This document shows, piece by piece, positions 56,514 to 64,000 of a DNA stretch of 64,000 nucleotides. The stretch comes from an uncultured Bacteroidales bacterium (GTDB taxonomy: Bacteria; Bacteroidota; Bacteroidia; Bacteroidales; Bacteroidaceae). Position 1 is the first letter of the stretch; each line of letters begins with the position of its first letter. The DNA lies in assembly GCA_902779535.1 (NCBI GenBank), contig CACZBX010000001.1:86794-150793 (forward strand), written 5' to 3'. The position numbers were made by a program, and so were the translations under genes. Under the pieces are notes generated by a model. That model had not been told where the DNA came from. It searched no databases and saw only the letters and a list, made by a program, of their open reading frames with translations.

Positions 56514-57374
56514 ATGAAAAAGTTATTTTTACTCTGTTTGATGATGACATTGGGTATAGGAATCCAAGCCCAAAAGACATCTGTGAAACCAATTAATATT
56601 GACCTTTGGCAGAATGGGCTGCCTAACTCAAATGGTATGGAATCTCAGGGCTACGATGATGCGAAACGCAACTATAAGCCAAGTATCTCTGTTTATCTTC
56701 CACAGAAAGTTTCTGCTCCTACGAAAGCAGTCCTCGTGTTGCCGGGAGGAGGTTACAGTATGCTTTGTCTGGATTACGAAGGCCATGAGTGGGCAGATTT
56801 CTTTTTAGGTAATGACATTGCTACCATCGTCGTGAAGTATCGTTTGCCTTATGGCCATTGTGAAGTTCCACAGTCGGATGTCTTCGAGGCTATCCGTCTG
56901 GTTCGGGCACATGCAACGGAGTGGAATATAGACCCAAACAATGTGGGTGTTATGGGATTTTCGGCAGGCGGTCATCTGACCTCTACAGTTTCAACACATT
57001 GGAAAGACCGTTCGGAGCGTCCCGACTTCCAGATCTGCATGTATCCACTGATTTCTGCAGATCCATCGATCACCATTCTTTGGTGTTATGAACAATTCTT
57101 GGGGAAGAATCCTAGTCAGGAACAGTTGAACCTTTATAGTAATGAGCTTCAGGTTAAAGAAGATACGCCACGGGCATTTATTGCCCTTTCGGATGATGAT
57201 TCATTGGTACCATCCCTTCATTCTACGAAGTACTATGAGGCTTTGAAGAAGCACCGTGTTTCAGCCACCCTTCATATCTATGCGACGGGCGAACATGGAT
57301 GGGGCATCAATGAAAACTTCAGGTATCATCTAGAAATGTTGAACGATCTTCGCGCTTGGTTGCGGTCATTCTAA
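56514..57374 (+). CDS. Secreted alpha/beta-hydrolase esterase (Aes/BD-FAE-like)
   Basis: A 286-residue protein with signal peptide 1-19 (...GIQAQ). The oxyanion segment is VLVLPGGGYSML, the nucleophile elbow is GFSAGGHL (Ser about residue 148), and the acid and His are in LSDDDSLVPSLHS and GEHGWGINEN. Such enzymes deacetylate or deacylate plant or host glycans. It ends the kinase-GH78-esterase operon, so it may remove acetyl groups that block the GH78 enzyme. Confidence 0.87.
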   Translation: MKKLFLLCLMMTLGIGIQAQKTSVKPINIDLWQNGLPNSNGMESQGYDDAKRNYKPSISVYLPQKVSAPTKAVLVLPGGGYSMLCLDYEGHEWADFFLGNDIATIVVKYRLPYGHCEVPQSDVFEAIRLVRAHATEWNIDPNNVGVMGFSAGGHLTSTVSTHWKDRSERPDFQICMYPLISADPSITILWCYEQFLGKNPSQEQLNLYSNELQVKEDTPRAFIALSDDDSLVPSLHSTKYYEALKKHRVSATLHIYATGEHGWGINENFRYHLEMLNDLRAWLRSF

Positions 57375-57390
57375 TAATATGTGATAATAA

Positions 57391-57433
57391 AACGGGAACG
57401 ATAACTTATCTATGCTGGGCTATCGTTCTCGTT
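57391..57433. terminator. Probable terminator between the esterase and S9 genes
   Basis: AACGGGAACGATA pairs with TATCGTTCTCGTT (12 of 13) between two convergent genes. T-runs are weak on both sides. Confidence 0.5.
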
Positions 57434-57449
57434 TACGTTATCGTTACTT

Positions 57450-59894
57450 TTATCGTTTCGGTATATCTACGGTTTTCTCACTTTTCCCACGTAGATGTTC
57501 AGAGAAGTAGTCAACCAATCTCCAATAGAAATACTCGTTCATATCGCCGAATCCATGGCGTTGTTGTGGGAGTATCAGCATATCGAAACGCTTTCCTGCA
57601 CGAATCAATGCATCTACCACGCGTAAAGTGTTGCCTGGATGTACGTTGTTATCAATATCGCCATGTATCAACAACAAATGTCCTTTTAATTGCTTTGCAA
57701 TCTGAGGATTAGTTGCAATCTTATAAACAAAGGTGGTATCACCCTTTTCTGTAATTTGTTCCTTTACACCATGGTGAGTCTCACTCCACCAACGGTTATA
57801 AATGTTGTTGTCGTGATTACCGGCACATGATACGGCTACTTTAAAGAAGTCAGGGTACTGACAGATAGCAGCAGTACTCATAAATCCACCTCCTGAATGT
57901 CCGTGAATTCCTACCTTGTCAATGTCAATGAACGAATAACGGTTCGCCAATTGTTCGATTGCATACTTATGATCAGCCAACGGATAGTCGCGCATATTAC
58001 CATACCCCCAGTTATGGTACCACTTAGAACGACTTGGGTGACCGCCACGTTGCCCGACGGTAATGACGATGAAGCCGGCTTGTGCCAGACGGTCGGTTCG
58101 TGGTGTCATTCGTGTGAACGGATAGTTCACTGCTTCTACCTGAGGACCTGGATAAACATAGTCCACGATAGGATAAACCTTTGTCGAATCGAAGTTGAAC
58201 GGTTTGTACATCACACCATAGAGGTCGGTCACACCATCGGCAGCCTTCACCGTGAAGAGCTCAGGGAACTTATAGCCGTTGGCGAAGAGTTGCGAGAAGT
58301 CGCTCTCTTCGAGATTCATCACCTTATTGCCATTACTATCCAATACAACGGTCGTTGGGATCGTGTTTACGCGAGAATAGTTATCGACGATGAAGCGAGC
58401 CTCATCATCCACTTCCGACTGATGGAAGAAATCCGTTTGGGTAAGTTGTTTTAATCCGCTTCCATCTAAATTTACTCGATACAGATGTGTGTAGTATGGG
58501 TTCTCACCTTGATTTTTCCCACAAACTGTAAAGTAAATGATACGACTTCTCTCATCCACCTTCAGTACGTTCTCCACATGCCACGGTCCTTTCGTGATGC
58601 GGTTCTTCAGATTTCCCTTATCATCGTAGAGATACAGATGAGCCCATCCATCACGTTCACTCCATTGAATCAGTTCTTTCCCATTGTTCAGGGCATGTAG
58701 GCGCCGTGTCTCCTGATAGGTGTTCATCCGTTCCTTGATGATAGGTACAATGGAGTCCTGTCCGATGGTATACGAACAAACATCGATGCGATAGAGATCT
58801 CGGCTACTACGTGTTAGGAAAAAACGGTTATTATCACCCAACCATACAATGGAACGTTCGTCCATGTCACGCTGTTTTTGCAGTAATTGTTTGTTCTGTA
58901 TACCGATGGTTTGATCCTTGTAAGCGTCCGTCTTGATTTCCTTGCGGGTGTTATTCTGCATATCAAACAAGTAAAGGTGTTCCACTGGGGCTTCTTTCTC
59001 ACCCGGCATTTGGTATTTGTAAGTCTCGAGGGTTGGACGAGGTTGCGCCATCGAATTGATAACCCATAATTCTTTCACGGCACGTTCGTCAGTCAAGGTG
59101 GTTACAAAGTAACGAGAGTCTGGTGACCAAGAGCCGTAAACTCCTTTTCGTTTGCCATTACAAAGGGTATCCGTATTCAGCATGCTATAAGGAATACCAT
59201 ATCCGAAATCTTTCACACCGTCAGTGGTCAATTGGATCTCAACGATGGTTGAGTCTTTCTCATTCTTTTTTGCTTTCTCATAATCATCATAACTCATCTT
59301 ATAAAGATTTAGGTCCTTCGCATATACCACAGTCTTCTTGTCGGGTGATACTGATCCCCAAGTAAGACGTTTTGGTTCTTCTTCTTTGTCTTTCAGATGA
59401 GTGAGCTTACGGGTAGGATAATCGTATGAAAAAAAGAAGATTTCCTTTCCAGGTTTACCTTTTTCTTTGCCGTCTTTATCCTTCTTGGGTTTGGCATCGC
59501 GTGTAGATTGAACCTCAAAGGTAAAAGTCCTACCATCTTCTTTCGCTTTCAAATTACGGATTGGCAGTTGATGAGCCTCGAAAGGATCTTGAACAATCTC
59601 AGTTAGTTGGGCAGCCAGTTCTTCTCGGTTAAATAATAAATCCTTCGATCGTGAAGCGGGGTTAACTACATACCAGAATGTCCCTTCACTGGTTTTATAT
59701 TGATACCAAAAATTGTTTCCTTGCTGGAACCAATGTGGATCGACCGTGGTAGAAAACAGCATGGTACCGAGTTTTTCTTGAGTGAATTTCTCTGCCTGAA
59801 GATACTCTGGCAACCTGTTTTGTGCTTTTGTGGTGGTGAAAACAAGCATTCCGATGCTGATAATTGCCCAGAATGTTAAATGAACATTTCTCAT
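57450..59894 (-). CDS. Secreted S9-family peptidase (dipeptidyl peptidase IV type)
   Basis: An 814-residue protein with signal peptide about 1-24. The N-terminal eight-bladed propeller (DPPIV_N, about 90-545) precedes the prolyl oligopeptidase catalytic domain. The nucleophile is in GIHGHSGGGFMSTA, with the Asp in LLIHGDIDNNVH and the His in LPQQRHGFGDMNEY. A charged insert (about 130-150, KPKKDKDGKEKGKPGKE) sits in the propeller. It removes dipeptides from peptide N-termini in the periplasm. It is monocistronic. Confidence 0.9.
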   Translation of the reverse strand: MRNVHLTFWAIISIGMLVFTTTKAQNRLPEYLQAEKFTQEKLGTMLFSTTVDPHWFQQGNNFWYQYKTSEGTFWYVVNPASRSKDLLFNREELAAQLTEIVQDPFEAHQLPIRNLKAKEDGRTFTFEVQSTRDAKPKKDKDGKEKGKPGKEIFFFSYDYPTRKLTHLKDKEEEPKRLTWGSVSPDKKTVVYAKDLNLYKMSYDDYEKAKKNEKDSTIVEIQLTTDGVKDFGYGIPYSMLNTDTLCNGKRKGVYGSWSPDSRYFVTTLTDERAVKELWVINSMAQPRPTLETYKYQMPGEKEAPVEHLYLFDMQNNTRKEIKTDAYKDQTIGIQNKQLLQKQRDMDERSIVWLGDNNRFFLTRSSRDLYRIDVCSYTIGQDSIVPIIKERMNTYQETRRLHALNNGKELIQWSERDGWAHLYLYDDKGNLKNRITKGPWHVENVLKVDERSRIIYFTVCGKNQGENPYYTHLYRVNLDGSGLKQLTQTDFFHQSEVDDEARFIVDNYSRVNTIPTTVVLDSNGNKVMNLEESDFSQLFANGYKFPELFTVKAADGVTDLYGVMYKPFNFDSTKVYPIVDYVYPGPQVEAVNYPFTRMTPRTDRLAQAGFIVITVGQRGGHPSRSKWYHNWGYGNMRDYPLADHKYAIEQLANRYSFIDIDKVGIHGHSGGGFMSTAAICQYPDFFKVAVSCAGNHDNNIYNRWWSETHHGVKEQITEKGDTTFVYKIATNPQIAKQLKGHLLLIHGDIDNNVHPGNTLRVVDALIRAGKRFDMLILPQQRHGFGDMNEYFYWRLVDYFSEHLRGKSEKTVDIPKR

Positions 59895-59922
59895 ATTATT
59901 TTCGTTTTAAATACTTTGCTAA

Positions 59923-59930
59923 CAAAAATA
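59923..59930 (-). promoter_or_regulatory. -7 promoter element of the S9 peptidase gene
   Basis: On the minus strand this reads TATTTTTG, 28 bases before the start codon. Confidence 0.6.
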
Positions 59931-60037
59931 TACAAAATACAAAAAGTTGCAAAACGAAAGGACTGTAATAACGACAAAACGAGATAATTGTTTTACGAAT
60001 AGTTGGTATAAAAGGTGAAAAGTGTTATTTTTAATGC

Positions 60038-60045
60038 TATATTTG
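60038..60045 (+). promoter_or_regulatory. -7 promoter element of the GH76-CE15-sulfatase operon
   Basis: TATATTTG matches TAnnTTTG, 17 bases before the ATG at 60063, which excludes the longer upstream frame as the start. Confidence 0.65.
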
Positions 60046-60062
60046 TAAATAATAAACTCAAA

Positions 60063-61241
60063 ATGAAAAAGATCGGCATTATCATTATAATGGTATGCAT
60101 TTTATCTGGTTCGTGTTCAAAGGCAGTAGAACAAACAGATAACAGATGGTCAGCAACAGCTGATGGAATGGTGCAAGCATTGATTCAAAACTTCTGGGGA
60201 GATAGTTTCAAAGATACTCCCAGTCGCTATTATTTCAATTACCAAAGTCAGATGGCTTATATGACGACCGAGCATTATTGGCCTCAGGCACATGCCATGG
60301 ATGTTATCATCGATGCATATTTACGAACTGGCGATAAGAAGTACCTCGACTTTTACTCTAAATGGTGGATAGGTGCTCCGAAATATAATCCATCGGGTAG
60401 AGAAGAAGATCCGTGGTGGAACGTATATGTAGATGACATGGAGTGGATCGTGCTTACTCAGTTGAGGATGTATGAAACAACTTCTGACAGGATGTACTTG
60501 CAAAAAGCAAAACAGATGTTTGAACAATGGATTTGGCCGACATGGGGACCGGAGGATGAGGCTCCTTGGTATGGAGGTATCACATGGAAGGTAGATGTAG
60601 AAAAATCAAAGAATGCCTGTTCAAACGGCCCAGCCGCTATCATTGCTGCTCGGTTGTCACAATTTTCTAAGACCATGAATGAAGATAGTCAGGCAAAAGA
60701 TTATTTAGATAAAGCTCAACAGATATATTCTTGGTTGCGAAAAACATTGTTTAATGAACAGACAGGTGCTGTATCAGATAACATTGGCCAGAACGGAAAG
60801 ATTAATCCTGCTGTATATACTTATAATCAGGGAACCTTTATTGGTGCTGCCCATGAGTTGTATAAACTGACGGGCGACAGACAATATCTGAACGACGCGG
60901 TAAAAGCTTCATACTACGTTATACGGGACATGTCGAACCATGGCGGTGCTTTGTCGGATGCAACGCATGGTGACGGAGGACTCTTTCATGGCATTTTCTT
61001 CCGCTACTTTGTTCGCTTGATTAACGAGGAAGCATTGGACAAGGTCATTCGGAAAGAATTCCATGATTATCTGACAGGTTTGGCGACGATCATGGTCGAG
61101 CAAGGATTGAATCATCAAACTATGCTCTATGGCGGTAGTTGGCATAAGGCTTTGGGTAATGATGAAATAGCCAACCTGACTCCTCAACTGAGCGGTTGCA
61201 TGTTGATGGAGGCAATGTGTGTTATGAAGGCAGTAGAATAA
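60063..61241 (+). CDS. Lipoprotein GH76-family alpha-1,6-mannanase-like enzyme
   Basis: A 392-residue lipoprotein (lipobox LSGSC, Cys about 18), starting at 60063. The (alpha/alpha)6 fold of GH76 is indicated by the catalytic Asp pair D124-D125 in VYVDDMEWIVL, by WPQAHAMDVIIDAY, and by YNQGTFIGAAHELYKLTGD. Known members cleave alpha-1,6-mannan backbones of fungal cell walls; the family also includes fungal Dfg5/Dcw1 transglycosidases. It heads a three-gene operon with a CE15 esterase and a sulfatase, partners not typical of yeast mannan loci, so the true substrate may be another polymer. Confidence 0.85.
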   Translation: MKKIGIIIIMVCILSGSCSKAVEQTDNRWSATADGMVQALIQNFWGDSFKDTPSRYYFNYQSQMAYMTTEHYWPQAHAMDVIIDAYLRTGDKKYLDFYSKWWIGAPKYNPSGREEDPWWNVYVDDMEWIVLTQLRMYETTSDRMYLQKAKQMFEQWIWPTWGPEDEAPWYGGITWKVDVEKSKNACSNGPAAIIAARLSQFSKTMNEDSQAKDYLDKAQQIYSWLRKTLFNEQTGAVSDNIGQNGKINPAVYTYNQGTFIGAAHELYKLTGDRQYLNDAVKASYYVIRDMSNHGGALSDATHGDGGLFHGIFFRYFVRLINEEALDKVIRKEFHDYLTGLATIMVEQGLNHQTMLYGGSWHKALGNDEIANLTPQLSGCMLMEAMCVMKAVE

Positions 61242-61267
61242 TAAAGATATAGAAAGATAATGAGATT

Positions 61268-62446
61268 ATGAAAAGAAGTATTGTATTATGGTTTGTTGTT
61301 ACCATCGCTTGGATGGTTCAGGCTCAAGACTTAAAGATGGAGTGGACCAATCATACAGACGAGAGCAAGGTTCCTGCTTACACCCTTCCGGATCCACTGT
61401 TATGTGAGAATGGGCACTATGTGACTACTGTGGAAGAATGGGAGAAGTATCGTCGTCCGGAACTGATGGAGACATTGAAGACTTATATGTATGGACATGC
61501 TCCTGTCTTGGATCATCCTTTGGAATATAAGGTGGAGATTGTTGACAAAAATTATAAGGGGAAGTACACTTTGAAGAAGGTAACGCTCTATCTAACCGAA
61601 AAGAATGAAGGAGGGCCAATGGTTCATGCAGATGTTCAGATACCTAATAGTGCGAAAGGTCCTGTTCCTCTCTTTATGATTTTCGGATGGGGCTTTATGA
61701 ATGAGATGTTTCCAACCGACCGTTTGCTCGATAACGGATATGGGGTTGCGATCTTAAACACGTTTGAAGGATGTCCCGACAGCAAAGATGCTTATGTCAA
61801 AGGTGTTATACCGGCTTATTATAATGAAAAACAAACCTATCGTCGTCCTAACGAATGGGGCTGTTTGGCGGCATGGGCTTTTGAGGCCAGCCGTTTACTG
61901 GATTATTTCCAGAACGATGCACAAGTGGATGCAAAGAGAGTAGCTGTCTTGGGCCATTCTCGCTTGGGCAAAGCAGCATTGTGGGCAGGTGCTCAAGATA
62001 AGCGTTTTGCAATGATTATCCCTGTTAACTCCGGATGTGGTGGTGGGGCACTTTCTCGTCGTATGTTTGGTGAAACGGTTTGGGCGATGAACAAGTCGTT
62101 CCCTTATTGGACATGCGATAATTTCCAACAATTCAATTTGCGTGAGGAATATATGCCGTTCGATCAGCACTCGGTCATTGCACTTTGTGCACCTCGGCCT
62201 ATCTATTTGGCTACTGCTGAAAAGGATACTTGGGGAGATCCTAAAGGAGAATTCTTGGCAGGGAAAGCTGCCGAACCAGTATATGCTTTGTATAATCGTG
62301 AGGGAATAGGTTGTGATAATCAGCCGGCTGTCGATGTAGCGATGAACAAAGGGTATATTGCTTATCATATTCGCTCAGGTGGCCACGCTATTTTGGAATA
62401 CGACTGGACGAAATTCATCGAATATGCTGACCGATATTTAAAATAA
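61268..62446 (+). CDS. Secreted glucuronoyl esterase-like protein, family CE15
   Basis: A 392-residue protein with signal peptide 1-19 (...MVQAQ). The CE15 nucleophile motif GHSRLGKAALW is present (Ser about 223), followed by the substrate-site stretch PVNSGCGGGALSRR with GE, and the catalytic His in SGGHAILEYDW. CE15 enzymes split esters between 4-O-methylglucuronate and lignin or methanol. Its gene begins 26 bases after GH76 and ends 11 bases before the sulfatase. The presence of a uronate esterase argues that the operon acts on a uronic-acid-containing polymer. Confidence 0.88.
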   Translation: MKRSIVLWFVVTIAWMVQAQDLKMEWTNHTDESKVPAYTLPDPLLCENGHYVTTVEEWEKYRRPELMETLKTYMYGHAPVLDHPLEYKVEIVDKNYKGKYTLKKVTLYLTEKNEGGPMVHADVQIPNSAKGPVPLFMIFGWGFMNEMFPTDRLLDNGYGVAILNTFEGCPDSKDAYVKGVIPAYYNEKQTYRRPNEWGCLAAWAFEASRLLDYFQNDAQVDAKRVAVLGHSRLGKAALWAGAQDKRFAMIIPVNSGCGGGALSRRMFGETVWAMNKSFPYWTCDNFQQFNLREEYMPFDQHSVIALCAPRPIYLATAEKDTWGDPKGEFLAGKAAEPVYALYNREGIGCDNQPAVDVAMNKGYIAYHIRSGGHAILEYDWTKFIEYADRYLK

Positions 62447-62457
62447 AAAGAAGAAAT

Positions 62458-63984
62458 ATGTATTTATCTAAACCGTTACTATTGTTAGGAAGCAGTTTGA
62501 CGTTTTCGGCGATGACTGCAGCTCAGCAAACAAAGCCGAATATTATCTATATCATGTGTGATGACATGGGATATGGTGACTTGGGTTGTTACGGTCAACC
62601 TTTCATTCATACGCCAAATATTGACAGGATGGCTGCCGAAGGAATGCGGTTTATCCAAGCCTATGCAGGTAGCCCGGTGAGTGCTCCCTCAAGAGCTTCT
62701 TTGATGACTGGACAACATTCAGGGCACTGTGAGGTTCGTGGAAATAAAGAGTATTGGGGGAATAGTCCAATCGTGATGTATGGTGATAATAAGGATTTTT
62801 CAAGGGTTGGGCAACATCCGTATGACCCGAATCATATCATTATTCCCGAGATTATGAAGGATAATGGATATACAACAGGTATGTTTGGTAAATGGGCAGG
62901 GGGATATGAAGGTTCAGTATCATCACCAGATAAACGTGGCATTGATGAGTTTTTTGGTTATATTTGCCAATTCCAGGCTCATCTTTATTATCCTAATTTC
63001 TTGAATCGCTATAGTAAGGCTTTGGGCGATACAGGAGTTGTTCGTGTCGTCATGGATGAGAATATTAAACACCCGATGTATGGTAAAGATTATGCTAAAC
63101 GACCTCAATACTCGGCAGATTTAATTCATCAGAAAGCGATGGAATGGTTAGATCAACAGGATGGCAAGCAACCTTTCTTTGGAATATTCACATATACATT
63201 GCCTCATGCTGAATTAATTCAACCGGAAGATTCTATCTTAATTGGATATAAAAAAGAATTCTTTTGGGATCGTACTTGGGGTGGACAGGAAGCTTCTCGG
63301 TATAATCCTTCTGATCATGTCCACGCCCAATTTGCTGGAATGATTTCACGGTTAGATGCATATGTTGGCCAGGTAATAAACAAACTAAAGGAAAAGGGAT
63401 TGGATGAAAACACATTAGTGATCTTCACAAGCGATAATGGTCCTCATGAGGAAGGTGGTGCTGACCCGACTTTCTTTGGAAGAGATGGGAAATTAAAAGG
63501 TCTGAAACGTCAATGCTATGAAGGTGGAATTCGAATACCGTTTATTGCACGTTGGCCAAAGACTATTCAAGCAGGGGTGACCAATAATCATCAATTGGCT
63601 TTCTACGATTTAATGCCAACATTCTGTGAACTAATAGGTGTAAAAAACTACCAGAAGAAGTATCGAAATAAAAAAGTAAAGGTAGATTTCTTTGATGGTA
63701 TTTCGTTTTTACCGACCCTATTGGGGAAAGATGGTCAGGTAGAGCATGATTTCCTTTATTGGGAATTTCATGAAACCGACCAGATTGGGGTACGTATGAG
63801 CGACTGGAAGTTGGTTGTAAAAAAGGGTATACCGGAGCTATATAATTTAGCCGTAGATATTCATGAAGACAAAAATATAGCGTTCAGTCATCCGGATATT
63901 GTATCCAAGATGATTGAAATAATCTATACAGAACATACGGTAAGTCCGTTTTTCTCCGTAACTTTGCCTAAAAGAAGAAATTAA
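62458..63984 (+). CDS. Secreted sulfatase, serine-type, arylsulfatase family
   Basis: A 508-residue sulfatase with an export signal (about 1-22, ...TAAQQ). The metal site CDDMGYGDLGCYG, the signature SAPSRASLMTG and later IFTSDNGPHEEGG are typical of S1 family sulfatases. The residue to become formylglycine is Ser75 (S-x-P-x-R), not Cys, so activation needs the radical-SAM maturase anSME, which is not in the window. It probably desulfates a polysaccharide handled by the GH76 and CE15 neighbours. It is complete; another start codon follows. Confidence 0.93.
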   Translation: MYLSKPLLLLGSSLTFSAMTAAQQTKPNIIYIMCDDMGYGDLGCYGQPFIHTPNIDRMAAEGMRFIQAYAGSPVSAPSRASLMTGQHSGHCEVRGNKEYWGNSPIVMYGDNKDFSRVGQHPYDPNHIIIPEIMKDNGYTTGMFGKWAGGYEGSVSSPDKRGIDEFFGYICQFQAHLYYPNFLNRYSKALGDTGVVRVVMDENIKHPMYGKDYAKRPQYSADLIHQKAMEWLDQQDGKQPFFGIFTYTLPHAELIQPEDSILIGYKKEFFWDRTWGGQEASRYNPSDHVHAQFAGMISRLDAYVGQVINKLKEKGLDENTLVIFTSDNGPHEEGGADPTFFGRDGKLKGLKRQCYEGGIRIPFIARWPKTIQAGVTNNHQLAFYDLMPTFCELIGVKNYQKKYRNKKVKVDFFDGISFLPTLLGKDGQVEHDFLYWEFHETDQIGVRMSDWKLVVKKGIPELYNLAVDIHEDKNIAFSHPDIVSKMIEIIYTEHTVSPFFSVTLPKRRN

Positions 63985-63995
63985 AAACTAGTACT

Positions 63996-64000
63996 ATGGA
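63996..64000 (+). CDS. Start codon of a further gene cut by the window edge
   Basis: ATG at 63996-63998, 11 bases after the sulfatase stop, in the same spacing as the other genes of this operon. Only five bases are visible, so nothing can be said about the product. Confidence 0.35.

Overview
The window comes from a gut-type member of the Bacteroidales. The evidence is the recurrent TAnnTTTG -7 promoter element of the Bacteroidetes primary sigma factor, the near absence of Shine-Dalgarno sites, a fused SecDF, many lipoproteins and secreted glycosidases, and families typical of the group (GH20, GH123, GH36, GH29, GH2, GH76, GH78, CE15, DUF1080, tricorn-like protease). A Bacteroides or Parabacteroides relative is likely, but I cannot fix the genus from the sequence.

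Layout. 1-8.1 kb: start of a tricorn-like protease, then secreted GH20, GH123 and GH36 enzymes that could strip HexNAc and alpha-Gal from host-type glycans, and a small outer-membrane barrel. 8.2-9.1 kb: a lipoprotein sugar isomerase/epimerase. 9.2-16.7 kb: a six-gene minus-strand operon whose gene order follows a full L-galactose route: GH29 glycosidase, L-galactose dehydrogenase, lactonase, L-galactonate 5-dehydrogenase, UxaB, UxaA. 16.8-19.5 kb: pyrE, a SRPBCC protein, argH, tRNA-Gly and tRNA-Leu. 19.6-22.3 kb: a CE7 esterase and a DUF1080 lipoprotein. 22.5-28.6 kb: a small membrane protein, an acyltransferase, an M61 peptidase, a DUF2807 adhesin-like protein, and a coupled SDR/PAP2 pair. 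28.8-36.6 kb: RNase R, a Tat-exported Gfo/Idh/MocA oxidoreductase, a HEAT-DUF1080 giant and a beta-propeller glycosidase-like lipoprotein. 36.7-39.2 kb: an orphan small protein behind a striking palindrome, then a membrane TPR-AraC regulator. 39.2-45.2 kb: EEP phosphatase, two rhomboids, GH2 beta-galactosidase. 45.3-50.7 kb: DEAD-box helicase and SecDF. 50.8-53.1 kb: the divergent threonine-to-glycine pair (SDR threonine dehydrogenase and kbl). 53.2-64 kb: BadF-type kinase, GH78 and esterase; an S9 peptidase; then GH76, CE15 and a serine-type sulfatase.

How the genes fit together. Three themes dominate: glycan breakdown without any SusC/SusD pair, oxidative sugar chemistry (the L-galactose operon and the scattered DUF1080, Gfo/Idh and isomerase genes of a probable 3-keto-glycoside route), and housekeeping (pyrimidine and arginine synthesis, tRNAs, RNA turnover, protein export, threonine catabolism). 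The most notable single item is the L-galactose operon, a pathway already known from related species but here compact and collinear with its chemistry. The least explained items are a composite intergenic repeat (2691-3060, partial second copy at 47294-47411) and the 36.7-37.3 kb small-gene locus. No CRISPR array, insertion-sequence transposase, prophage or rRNA gene was seen.
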